The notes: generated from the letters alone by a model not told the origin. Counted from the stretch's first letter, positions 1 to 5,751 are shown. The stretch: DNA of 7,142 nucleotides from an uncultured Clostridia bacterium (GCA_944388685.1 CALXJS010000071.1:1-7142), one strand, 5' to 3'. Numbers and translations are program-made.

Positions 1-16
1 CTTCTATATTTGCCAA
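1..16 (-). CDS. rpsT: Probable start of 30S ribosomal protein S20 gene (partial, TTG start)
   Basis: Only five codons are inside the window: TTG GCA AAT ATA GAA, reading (M)ANIE, which matches the usual S20 N-terminus (M-A/P-N-I-K/E-S-A-K-K). A perfect GGAGG at 25-29 sits 8 bases upstream of the TTG, and a strong promoter and leader precede it. S20 is a small primary-binding protein of the 30S subunit and is usually encoded by a single-gene unit, which fits the promoter directly in front. A non-AUG start is known for rpsT (UUG in E. coli, where it takes part in autoregulation). With so few residues the identity rests on the motif plus the expression signals, so it is a tentative call; the rest of the gene lies beyond position 1. 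Confidence 0.5.
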
Positions 17-24
17 GAAGTTTT

Positions 25-29
25 CCTCC
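25..29 (-). promoter_or_regulatory. Shine-Dalgarno of rpsT, decides the TTG start
   Basis: GGAGG on the minus strand inside an A-rich stretch, 8 bases from the TTG at 16-14. No ATG lies at a suitable distance, so the binding site is the main argument for the TTG start. Confidence 0.55.
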
Positions 30-44
30 TTTTTTCAAAATTTA

Positions 45-67
45 AGAGTGGGATTTGTTCCCACTCT
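45..67 (-). promoter_or_regulatory. Leader hairpin of rpsT (attenuator-like or terminator)
   Basis: A perfect 9-bp inverted repeat (arms 45-53 and 59-67, AGAGTGGGA and its complement) with a 5-base loop. In minus-strand RNA it is followed by UAAAUUUUG, a weak U-run. It lies downstream of the predicted start point near 87 and upstream of the rpsT ribosome binding site, so in the rpsT transcript it is a leader hairpin. It could also stop read-through from mscS. Which role applies cannot be decided from sequence. Confidence 0.55.
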
Positions 68-92
68 CTCGCTCTTGCTGTTTTCCTTATAT

Positions 93-121
93 ATTATACC
101 CACTTTTTACCAAAAATGCAA
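93..121 (-). promoter_or_regulatory. Sigma-A type promoter in front of rpsT
   Basis: On the minus strand a TTGCAT -35 box (116-121) is followed by a 17-base spacer (99-115) and a perfect TATAAT -10 box (93-98). The expected start point is an A near 87-88, giving a leader of about 70 bases. This is one of the two best promoters in the window. Confidence 0.75.
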
Positions 122-165
122 GAGTTTTTAAAATTTTATTCTAATTTTTGAAATATTATTTTACA

Positions 166-252
166 TTATTCTTCAACTTTTGCAACAATATCATCTTTAT
201 ATGCTGTACCGTTTTCTGCTTATACGTAATTAACTCTAGGAAAATTTTTAGC
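166..252 (-). pseudogene. Coding-like relic tail in frame after the MscS-family gene
   Basis: Directly after the TAA of the channel gene (255-253) the same frame continues as AKNFPRVNYV, then TAA (222-220), then AENGTAYKDDIVAKVEE, then TAA (168-166). The second stretch looks like real protein: charged, ending in an acidic tail, with ordinary codons such as GGT, GCA and GAA, unlike the bare A/T spacer beyond it. Both interrupting codons are TAA, one base away from AAA, GAA or CAA. The simplest reading is that an ancestral channel had about 28 more residues, now cut off by nonsense changes. It could also be a chance open stretch or the remnant of another gene. Confidence 0.4.
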
Positions 253-1131
253 TTAATCATTTATATATAATGGTAAATTTCCTTTTTGATATTCTTCCAT
301 AATTCTCATATTAATTTCATTTTGCACATTTCTTGCTTTTTTGGGATGAACCAAATATCTTAAATACATTTCTATATGTGATCTTTCTATTTTTATATAT
401 ATAATTGGGTCTAGGTTATTATAATAAATTCTATATTCTAAAATTGCCTCATCCACAGCATCTTCCATCTTTTTTGGAATTTCTTTCAAAGTTTCATTAT
501 CAAATAAAATTTCATATAATAATTCTTGTGTTTTCTTAATATCAGCTTCTAATGTAATATCTACTTTTATTTCATCCCATATATACTTAAATACTTTTGT
601 ATAATTTTTTAGTGTCTTAGTAAATATATATGAATTTGGTATATGTATAATTCTTCCTGTACTTTGTTCACCATATACTCTTTTTCCTATTTCTAAAATT
701 TCAAATCCTAAAGTATGTTTACTAATGACATCTCCCATAACATCATCAATTTCAATTCTATCTTCTATTTCAAAGGGTCTATTAATATTAATGTAAATCC
801 CTGCAAAAAAATTAAATATGATTTCTCTTATCGCAATGGTTAAACCTGCTGATATAAAACTAATAATCGTAATTAGTCCTGATAGTTTTTCTCCCCAAAG
901 AAGAAAAACCAATATAAAAGAAATCGCTGTTAGTATAATTCGTATTTTTCGATTTCTAAAAAATTTCTTTTTATCATTTACAGGTAGATTCGCATATATT
1001 TTTTTAATAATTGCTTTGATAATTCCAAAAAATAAAAATATGAATATTGTTAGTATTGTTAATTTTATGTATTCACTATCTATTCCTGTAATTCTTCCTA
1101 TATAATTTGAAAATTCTTGTATATATATCAT
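253..1131 (-). CDS. MscS-family small-conductance mechanosensitive channel
   Basis: A 292-residue membrane protein that would form a tension-gated pore releasing ions and small solutes on osmotic downshock. Visible parts: hydrophobic helices at about 21-44 and 64-80; a third, pore-lining type helix at about 84-116 (SFISAGLTIAIREIIFNFFA), running into the family signature NRPFEIEDRIEI at 117-128 that opens the beta domain; and IIHIPNSYIFTKTLKNYT at 161-178, equivalent to the IPN...NYS region of MscS. The remaining C-terminal part looks like the alpha/beta cage. Three helices and about 290 residues match the small MscS class. The ATG is preceded by AGGAAGGAG four bases upstream. It lies behind the pnp terminator and probably has its own weak promoter. 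Family assignment is secure; the physiological role is inferred. Confidence 0.92.
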   Translation of the reverse strand: MIYIQEFSNYIGRITGIDSEYIKLTILTIFIFLFFGIIKAIIKKIYANLPVNDKKKFFRNRKIRIILTAISFILVFLLWGEKLSGLITIISFISAGLTIAIREIIFNFFAGIYININRPFEIEDRIEIDDVMGDVISKHTLGFEILEIGKRVYGEQSTGRIIHIPNSYIFTKTLKNYTKVFKYIWDEIKVDITLEADIKKTQELLYEILFDNETLKEIPKKMEDAVDEAILEYRIYYNNLDPIIYIKIERSHIEMYLRYLVHPKKARNVQNEINMRIMEEYQKGNLPLYIND

Positions 1132-1173
1132 ATTTCTCCTTCCTAAAAATTTTATTTCATTTTTTTGTTTATT

Positions 1174-1179
1174 ATTATA
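1174..1179 (-). promoter_or_regulatory. Possible -10 box for the MscS-family gene
   Basis: A perfect TATAAT lies about 43 bases upstream of the start codon, between the pnp terminator and the ribosome binding site. No convincing -35 box is present at 16-18 bases (AATACT at 17). The region is so A/T-rich that a chance match is quite possible. Confidence 0.3.
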
Positions 1180-1220
1180 TATTTTACATTTGTCATAGTA
1201 TTACTGTTTTATAAGACTTT

Positions 1221-1250
1221 AAAAGAGGCGTAAATTCCTACACCCCTTTT
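1221..1250 (-). terminator. Intrinsic terminator after pnp
   Basis: In minus-strand RNA, 12-base arms (1250-1239 and 1232-1221) pair around the loop GGAAUU: AAAAGGGGUGUA with UACGCCUCUUUU. Two of the twelve pairs are G-U wobbles that exist only in minus-strand RNA and would be mismatches on the other strand, pointing to function in the pnp direction. The stem ends in UUUU and is preceded by AAAA. It sits about 130 bases after the pnp stop and ahead of the MscS-family gene. Confidence 0.75.
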
Positions 1251-1320
1251 ATATTTTATTTTTTCAACGAAGTTGGAAAAGAATTAAATTTTGGCAAGAA
1301 AAATTTTATTTAAAAGGCAA

Positions 1321-1345
1321 GGGCGCATACTTTTTGTATGTGACC
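1321..1345. repeat. Unexplained hairpin in the pnp 3' region
   Basis: Arms 1321-1330 and 1336-1345 around a TTTTT loop (core CATAC/GTATG). On the plus strand the 10-base arms pair with one G-A mismatch and one G-U wobble; in the pnp transcript the pairing is worse. It has no U-run. It falls in the 133-base stretch between the pnp stop and the terminator, which otherwise holds only A/T-rich DNA. Its role is unknown; it may be part of a dispersed repeat. Confidence 0.3.
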
Positions 1346-1383
1346 ACGTTTTAAATGAATTTTGACGCAGTCCAAAATTGTAA

Positions 1384-3516
1384 TTATTTTTCAACTCTTT
1401 CTTCTGATTTGTTTTCTGCCAAGTCTTTCATAGTTAAATTAATTCTACCTTGCTCATCGATATCTGTAACTCTTACAGTTACCTTGTCTCCAACATGTAA
1501 AACATCTTCTACGTGCTTAATTCTTTCTTTAGAGATTTGAGAAATATGTAACAATCCTTCTTTTCCTCCGCATCCTAAATCTACAAATGCTCCAAAGTTC
1601 ATAATTCTAACCACTTCTCCATAATAGATTCCATCTACTTCTACTTCTCTTACAATGTCTTCAATCATTTCTAACGCTTGTTCTGCTTTTTTGCTATCAT
1701 TTGAGTAAATAAATACTTGTCCATCTTCTTCTATATCGATTTTGACACCTGTTTCTTCGATAATTTTATTAATTGTTTTTCCACCAGTTCCAATAACATC
1801 TTTAATTTTATCAACTTTAATTTGTGTGCTAACAATTCTTGGTGCATATGGAGAAATATCTGCCCTTGGTTTATCTAATACAGGAAGCATAACATCTTCT
1901 AATATATGTTTCCTAGCAATTCTTGTTTTTTCAAAAGCTTCTTTAATAATATCATAAGATAATCCATCAACCTTAATATCTACTTGAATAGCTGTAATAC
2001 CTTTTTCTGTTCCTCCAACTTTAAAATCCATGTCTCCAAAGAAGTCTTCAATTCCTTGAATGTCGACTAACATCACATAATCTTTTTCATTATCTGGATT
2101 TGTAACCAACCCTGTTGAAATACCTGCAACTGGTCTTTTAATTGGTACACCTGCATCCATTAATGCTAACGTACTACCACAAATACTTGCTTGTGATGTT
2201 GAACCATTTGAAGACAATACTTCTGATACCACTCTGATAGCATATGGAAATTCTTCTTTTGATGGGATAACTGGTACCAATGCTTTTTCTGCTAATGCAC
2301 CATGTCCAATTTCTCTTCTTCCTGGTCCTCTTGAAGTTCTTGCTTCTCCTACACTATATCCTGGGAAGTTATAGTGATGCATATATCTTTTTGATTCTTC
2401 TGTATCAATTCCATCTAATACTTGTTCTTCACTAATCATTCCTAATGTAGCAACAGATAATACTTGTGTTTGTCCTCTTGTAAATAATGCGCTTCCATGT
2501 GTACGTGGTAATAATCCTACTTCACATGATAGAGGTCTTATTTCATCCAATGTTCTTCCATCTACTCTTTTATGTTCATCAAAAATTAAATGTCTTACAC
2601 ACTTCTTTTCTAAATCATGAATAGCTTCTCCAATATCCCCTTTATGTTCTTCAGCTAGTTCTTGTCCAAACTTTTCTTCATAACTATTGGCAATTTTTTC
2701 TGACAATTCTGAAACATTGTTATCTCTTGTTTCTTTATCTTTTTCTTGGACAGCTGTTAACATATCTTCTTTAAAATTCGTTTCTACAAATTCATAGATA
2801 TCTTCTGGTACTGCAAATGATTTATATTCAAATTTTGGTTTTCCAATTTCTTTTTTCATTTTTGCAATAAATTTACAAATTTTCTTAATTTCTTTATGTC
2901 CTTCTTTAATTGCTTTTAACATTAAATCATCTGGTATTTCATTTGCTCCTGCTTCAATCATAGCAATTTTCTTTTCTGTACCTGCAACTGTTAATGTTAA
3001 GTCACTTTTTTCTCTTTCTGCCTCTGTTGGATTTATAATAATATTTCCGTCAATTAATCCAACATTAACAGCTGCTGTTGGTCCACCAAATGGAATATCT
3101 GAAATTGATAATGCTGCTGAAGCACCAATCATCGCTGCTACTTCTGGTGAATTATCTTGGTCAACACATAAAACCGTTGCTACAACAACTACATCATTTC
3201 TAAAATCCTTTGGAAACAAAGGTCTTAAAGGTCTATCAATTGCTCTTGATGTTAAAATTGCCTTATCACTTGGCTTTCCTTCTCTTTTAATAAAACTTCC
3301 TGGTATTTTACCAACGGAATATAATTTTTCTTCATAATCTACTGAAAGTGGGAAAAAGTCAATCCCTTCCTTTGGTTCTTTAGAAGCCGTAACATTTACA
3401 AGCACAACTGTATCTCCATATCTAACCAATACACTTCCATTTGCTAATCCTGCCATTTTACCTGTTTCAAAAACAAGTTTTCTTCCTGCTAATTCTGTTT
3501 CATACGTTTTAAACAT
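1384..3516 (-). CDS. pnp: Polynucleotide phosphorylase (PNPase)
   Basis: A 710-residue 3'-5' exoribonuclease that uses phosphate to release nucleoside diphosphates and, in reverse, adds tails; it acts as a trimer in mRNA decay. Domain order is complete: first RNase PH domain (about 1-130), helical linker (about 230-310), second RNase PH domain (about 315-540), KH domain with the VIGTGGKTI loop (574-582), and S1 domain (about 628-698, with GEVVRIMNFGAFVDLG and EGLLHISQIS). In EDFFGDMDFK, D491, D497 and K499 align with the metal-binding D486, D492 and K494 of E. coli; HYNFPGYSVGEARTSRGPGRREIGH-type signature residues are also present. The start MFKTYETELAGRKL follows AGGAGG at seven bases; a frame extension to 3555 has no such site and adds residues foreign to the family. 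It lies behind rpsO, as in E. coli, with a large palindrome in its leader. Confidence 0.98.
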   Translation of the reverse strand: MFKTYETELAGRKLVFETGKMAGLANGSVLVRYGDTVVLVNVTASKEPKEGIDFFPLSVDYEEKLYSVGKIPGSFIKREGKPSDKAILTSRAIDRPLRPLFPKDFRNDVVVVATVLCVDQDNSPEVAAMIGASAALSISDIPFGGPTAAVNVGLIDGNIIINPTEAEREKSDLTLTVAGTEKKIAMIEAGANEIPDDLMLKAIKEGHKEIKKICKFIAKMKKEIGKPKFEYKSFAVPEDIYEFVETNFKEDMLTAVQEKDKETRDNNVSELSEKIANSYEEKFGQELAEEHKGDIGEAIHDLEKKCVRHLIFDEHKRVDGRTLDEIRPLSCEVGLLPRTHGSALFTRGQTQVLSVATLGMISEEQVLDGIDTEESKRYMHHYNFPGYSVGEARTSRGPGRREIGHGALAEKALVPVIPSKEEFPYAIRVVSEVLSSNGSTSQASICGSTLALMDAGVPIKRPVAGISTGLVTNPDNEKDYVMLVDIQGIEDFFGDMDFKVGGTEKGITAIQVDIKVDGLSYDIIKEAFEKTRIARKHILEDVMLPVLDKPRADISPYAPRIVSTQIKVDKIKDVIGTGGKTINKIIEETGVKIDIEEDGQVFIYSNDSKKAEQALEMIEDIVREVEVDGIYYGEVVRIMNFGAFVDLGCGGKEGLLHISQISKERIKHVEDVLHVGDKVTVRVTDIDEQGRINLTMKDLAENKSEERVEK

Positions 3517-3523
3517 AAAAAAT

Positions 3524-3529
3524 CCTCCT
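3524..3529 (-). promoter_or_regulatory. Shine-Dalgarno of pnp, fixes the start codon
   Basis: AGGAGG seven bases before the ATG at 3516. It selects MFKTYE as the N-terminus over the upstream in-frame ATG codons at 3555 and 3549. It lies about 60 bases downstream of the 61-bp stem, or about 30 bases if the outer arm pairs. Confidence 0.85.
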
Positions 3530-3557
3530 AAATTAAATATTTGCACCATTCTCAAAC

Positions 3558-3772
3558 TTTAGTAAACTTAATTTAGATGGTAACCTCTATGATAAGTTGT
3601 TGGGGACGTGCCAAATCGTTTCAAAATGAAACCAAAAGGGACAGACCTTAGTAAAAAAATTAAATTTATAAAATATTTGAGGTCTGTCCCTTTTGGTTTC
3701 ATTTTGAAACGATTTGGCACGTCCCCAACAACTCATCATACAAGCTACTTACCTAATCTCAAGTTTACTAAA
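3558..3772. repeat. Long palindromic (MITE-like) element between rpsO and pnp
   Basis: Two 61-base arms (3588-3648 and 3680-3740) are exact inverted copies apart from one position (A at 3594 against C at 3734), around a 31-base A/T-rich centre (3649-3679). In minus-strand RNA that one position becomes a G-U pair, so the rpsO-pnp transcript would form 61 continuous base pairs. Outside this, a second exact 12-base inverted pair (3558-3569 and 3761-3772, TTTAGTAAACTT) plus a shared GGTAA suggest the symmetric unit was once about 215 bp with a decayed base. Blocks such as GGGACG and GGTCTGTCCC resemble dispersed palindromes of Clostridia. No transposase gene or clear target duplication is visible, so mobility is inferred only. 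Confidence 0.85.
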
Positions 3773-3781
3773 ATTTTTTTA

Positions 3782-3804
3782 AAGCCCGATTATACACCGG
3801 GCTT
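3782..3804 (-). terminator. Terminator-like hairpin right after rpsO
   Basis: A perfect 7-bp GC-rich stem (AAGCCCG at 3782-3788 and its complement at 3798-3804) with a 9-base loop starts only five bases after the rpsO stop. In minus RNA it is followed by UAAAAAAAUUUU, not a proper U-run, so termination is probably partial, leaving pnp expressed by read-through, or the hairpin protects the rpsO 3' end after processing. It has no adjacent copy of the large palindrome and looks independent of it. Confidence 0.5.
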
Positions 3805-3809
3805 ATATG

Positions 3810-4073
3810 TTATTTTCTTATTCCTAATTTTTCAACGATTGTTCTATATCTGTTGATATCTTTTTTAGCAACATAATTTAATAGGTTTCTTCTTTTTCCA
3901 ACCATTTTTAGAAGACCTCTTCTTGAATGGTTGTCTTTTTTGTGAACTTTTAAGTGTTCTGTTAACTCATTAATTCTTTCAGTTAAAAGAGCGATTTGAA
4001 CTTCTGGTGAACCAGTATCATTTTCTTCTCTTTTATATGTGTTAATAATTTCTTGTTTTCTTTCCTTTGTCAT
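3810..4073 (-). CDS. rpsO: 30S ribosomal protein S15
   Basis: An 87-residue primary 16S rRNA-binding protein of the central domain, full length for the family (88-89 with the usual count). The RNA-contacting residues are all present: T20-G21-S22 in [17 protein letters not shown]26, and H40 with D47 and S50 in [16 protein letters not shown]. The ATG is preceded by AGGAGGTG at five to six bases. The gene has its own strong promoter at 4175-4203 and a leader of about 95 bases that can fold into a possible S15 binding site, so autoregulation is likely by analogy with other bacteria. It is followed by a weak terminator-like stem, the large palindrome and pnp. Confidence 0.98.
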   Translation of the reverse strand: MTKERKQEIINTYKREENDTGSPEVQIALLTERINELTEHLKVHKKDNHSRRGLLKMVGKRRNLLNYVAKKDINRYRTIVEKLGIRK

Positions 4074-4102
4074 CGTTTACACCTCCTATTTTTTTGTTTT
4101 AT

Positions 4103-4152
4103 CCTTCAACTGAGCCTAAGATTTGGTGCTTATCTATAAGCTAAGTAAAAGG
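4103..4152 (-). promoter_or_regulatory. Structured rpsO leader, candidate S15 autoregulatory element
   Basis: In minus RNA the stretch folds as one long stem: a 9-position helix with one U-U mismatch (4152-4144 with 4111-4103), a U-C internal mismatch, a 6-bp helix (4142-4137 with 4118-4113), one bulged U (4136), a 4-bp helix (4135-4132 with 4122-4119) and a 9-base loop. The 6-bp helix contains adjacent G4116-U4139 and G4115-C4140 pairs, in the same order as the G-U/G-C double pair of 16S helix 22 that S15 recognises. A competing small hairpin (4141-4137 with 4132-4128, loop UAGA) is incompatible with it. It ends some 20 bases before the ribosome binding site. Folding was done by eye. Confidence 0.45.
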
Positions 4153-4173
4153 TATGTTGTTTTTCAACATACC
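4151..4173. promoter_or_regulatory. Perfect 9-bp palindrome over the rpsO start point
   Basis: GGTATGTTG (4151-4159), a five-base loop, and its exact complement (4165-4173), immediately downstream of the -10 box. For transcripts coming from mrnC it is a stem followed by UUUUA and could terminate. For the rpsO promoter it spans +1, so it could be an operator or leave a 6- to 9-bp hairpin at the extreme 5' end of the mRNA. Its last two bases overlap the first helix of the folded leader. Confidence 0.6.
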
Positions 4174-4174
4174 T

Positions 4175-4203
4175 ATTTTACTATATATTTGCAATTTTTT
4201 CAA
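4175..4203 (-). promoter_or_regulatory. Sigma-A type promoter of rpsO(-pnp)
   Basis: Minus-strand TTGAAA (4198-4203), a 17-base spacer (4181-4197) and TAAAAT (4175-4180). The start point should lie near 4168-4170, about 95 bases ahead of the rpsO start codon. It separates rpsO-pnp from the rbgA-mrnC unit. Confidence 0.75.
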
Positions 4204-4261
4204 GTCTTATTTTTAATTTTTCATCATTTCTACCTTAATGGTTACAGTTTCGTGTACCAAA

Positions 4262-4654
4262 TTAAACTTGATTTAATATTTCTTTCAGTCTGGCATTTTG
4301 TTTTGTTAAATATAAATATCCAATCAAAGCTTCAAATGCTGTTGCGTACATATATTCTTGTACATTTGAATTTTTAGGTAAGTGGTGGTTTTGTGTATTT
4401 CTGCCTCTTCTTACAATATCTTTTTCCTCATCTGTTAGCATTTCATAAATTTTATTTAGCATTTCTGCCTGACTTTTTGCTTTTACATATTTAATAGCTT
4501 CTATATGTAATTTATGGGGTTTTAAATTTGTTTCATTAATTAATTTATTTCTTATATATAGTTCATATACTGCATCCCCAATATATGCCCATGTAAGTGG
4601 TGACATTAATTCTACTTCTTCTTTTGGTCTATCTATTTTTAAGAATTCTTCCAT
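4262..4654 (-). CDS. mrnC: Mini-ribonuclease III
   Basis: A 130-residue RNase III-like endonuclease without the double-stranded RNA-binding domain; in B. subtilis Mini-III matures the ends of 23S rRNA. The catalytic domain signatures are clear: SPLTWAYIGDAVYELYIR (18-35, with catalytic D27), RRGRN (82-86), and ATAFEALIGYLYL (104-116, with catalytic E108). Length fits the family, and nothing follows that could be a second domain. The start at 4654 is chosen because AAAGGAAG lies about eight to ten bases upstream; an ATG at 4675 in the same frame would add MKKEEKE but has no good binding site. It follows rbgA by 48 bases (27 with the longer start) and is presumably co-transcribed with it; in B. 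subtilis mrnC instead sits beside cysS. The downstream rpsO unit has its own promoter. Confidence 0.93.
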   Translation of the reverse strand: MEEFLKIDRPKEEVELMSPLTWAYIGDAVYELYIRNKLINETNLKPHKLHIEAIKYVKAKSQAEMLNKIYEMLTDEEKDIVRRGRNTQNHHLPKNSNVQEYMYATAFEALIGYLYLTKQNARLKEILNQV

Positions 4655-4702
4655 TTCTTTTTCTTCCTTTTTCATTTTATTTTAACTCATTTAGTTTTCA
4701 CG

Positions 4703-5620
4703 TTACAAAACTTTTTCTAATGTTATTTTTCCAATTTTTCCATTCTTAAATTCATCTAATACAATTCTTGCTGTTTTTTCCTCATCAATATTACCACCAG
4801 AAATGATACAACCTCTTTTTTTACCGATTGCTAAAAAGATTTCATAAATATTTTCATTTTCTAGTCTTTCTTGATTTTCTAATTGTTCATTTATATATTC
4901 TTCTGTTAATTTATATCTTTCACACAATACTTTTGGATAATTTTCTATTAAAAATTTTACTAAATAATATGCAATTTCTGTTCTTTGTAAAATATCTTCT
5001 TTTATAGTCCCTGTAAATGCAAGATGTAGTGCTACTTCTTCACTCTCAAATTTAGGCCATAATACACCTGGTGTATCTAATAATTCGATTTTTTCATTGA
5101 TACGAATCCATTGTTTTTGTTTCGTAACTCCTGGTTTATTTCCAACACCAGCAGATGTCTTCTTAGAAATTCGATTAATAAATGAAGACTTACCTACATT
5201 TGGTATTCCTAATACCATAGCTTTTATCTTTCTTCCAATTCTTCCTTTTTCAGCTTGTTCTTTTAAATATTCCTCCATAATTTTTTCTATTTTTCTAACA
5301 CATTCATCTATTCCTTTTCCAGAATTAGAATCTGTTAATACAGCTGGCATATTTTTCCTATTAAAATATTCTATCCATTTTTTATTTTGTTTTTCATCTG
5401 CTAAATCGCATTTATTTAATACTATGATTTTCTTTTTGTTTTTTGTAATTTCTGCTATATCTGGATTCTGACTAGATATAGGAATTCTTGCATCTAATAA
5501 TTCTATTACAATATCAACCAATTTTACATCATCTATAATTTGTCGCTTGGTTTTTGCCATATGTCCTGGATACCAGTTAATATTCATTTTATTTTCATTC
5601 TTTATATTATTGTCTTTCAT
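4703..5620 (-). CDS. rbgA: Ribosome biogenesis GTPase RbgA (YlqF)
   Basis: A 305-residue circularly permuted GTPase needed for late 50S subunit assembly. The motifs appear in permuted order: INWYPGHMAK (14-23), G4 NKCD (69-72), G5-like SNS (98-100), G1 GIPNVGKS (138-145), G2 region GVT (164-166) and G3 DTPG (182-185), followed by LWPKF and the C-terminal RNA-binding part containing KKRGCIISGG (267-276). Length is close to the B. subtilis protein (about 280) plus a short N-terminal extension. The start at 5620 has AAGGTGG five bases upstream. A later ATG at 5587 would begin MNINWYPGHM, closer to other family members, but lacks a site; an earlier one at 5686 lies in a hairpin and adds 22 unrelated residues. 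Confidence 0.95.
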   Translation of the reverse strand: MKDNNIKNENKMNINWYPGHMAKTKRQIIDDVKLVDIVIELLDARIPISSQNPDIAEITKNKKKIIVLNKCDLADEKQNKKWIEYFNRKNMPAVLTDSNSGKGIDECVRKIEKIMEEYLKEQAEKGRIGRKIKAMVLGIPNVGKSSFINRISKKTSAGVGNKPGVTKQKQWIRINEKIELLDTPGVLWPKFESEEVALHLAFTGTIKEDILQRTEIAYYLVKFLIENYPKVLCERYKLTEEYINEQLENQERLENENIYEIFLAIGKKRGCIISGGNIDEEKTARIVLDEFKNGKIGKITLEKVL

Positions 5621-5657
5621 CAGAACCACCTTTTTATGTTTTTTTATTAACAAAATA

Positions 5658-5683
5658 TCCAAATGGAAACGCCCCCATTTGGA
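5658..5683. repeat. Perfect hairpin upstream of rbgA
   Basis: TCCAAATGG (5658-5666), an 8-base loop, and its exact complement (5675-5683). In minus RNA it is followed by UAUUUUGUU, so it could terminate transcripts of the membrane-protein gene ending at 5752. Its GGGGGCGT and CCAAATGG words recall the large palindrome at 3588-3740, and it may be a short relative or remnant. The rest of the 131-base gap is plain A/T-rich DNA without a convincing promoter. Confidence 0.55.
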
Positions 5684-5751
5684 CACTTATACATGATAAA
5701 TATTTCTAAGTATTAATACTATTACTATAAAAACTATAAATCATATGATAA

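Noticed and set aside
253..255. Recoding of TAA as an amino acid to explain the MscS tail
   Set aside because: All other genes here end in TAA at their expected family lengths, so TAA is a normal stop in this genome.
818..1105. Plus-strand open frames opposite the MscS-family gene (also 1355-1540, 1742-1957, 4123-4377, 5097-5471)
   Set aside because: Each lies antisense to a confidently identified gene or its leader, has no ribosome binding site worth noting, and shows no recognisable protein.
3517..3555. Longer N-terminus for pnp starting at 3555
   Set aside because: The AGGAGG at 3524-3529 fits only the ATG at 3516, which gives the standard PNPase N-terminus.
3789..3797. TATAAT on the minus strand in the loop of the rpsO 3' hairpin, as a pnp promoter
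   Set aside because: No acceptable -35 box at 16-18 bases, and the match lies within an A/T-rich loop, so it is likely chance.
3608..3856. Plus-strand open frame of 82 codons across the palindrome
   Set aside because: It is created by the inverted repeat (the same residues appear in both arms), has no ribosome binding site, and runs into rpsO on the other strand.
4204..4261. Terminator for mrnC in the GGTACA...TGTAACC stretch
   Set aside because: The stem needs a bulge, has only about six pairs and lacks a following U-run; the palindrome at 4151-4173 is a better candidate.
5621..5686. Longer N-terminus for rbgA starting at 5686
   Set aside because: The extra 22 residues come from the hairpin at 5658-5683, have no family counterpart, and the strong AAGGTGG supports the start at 5620.
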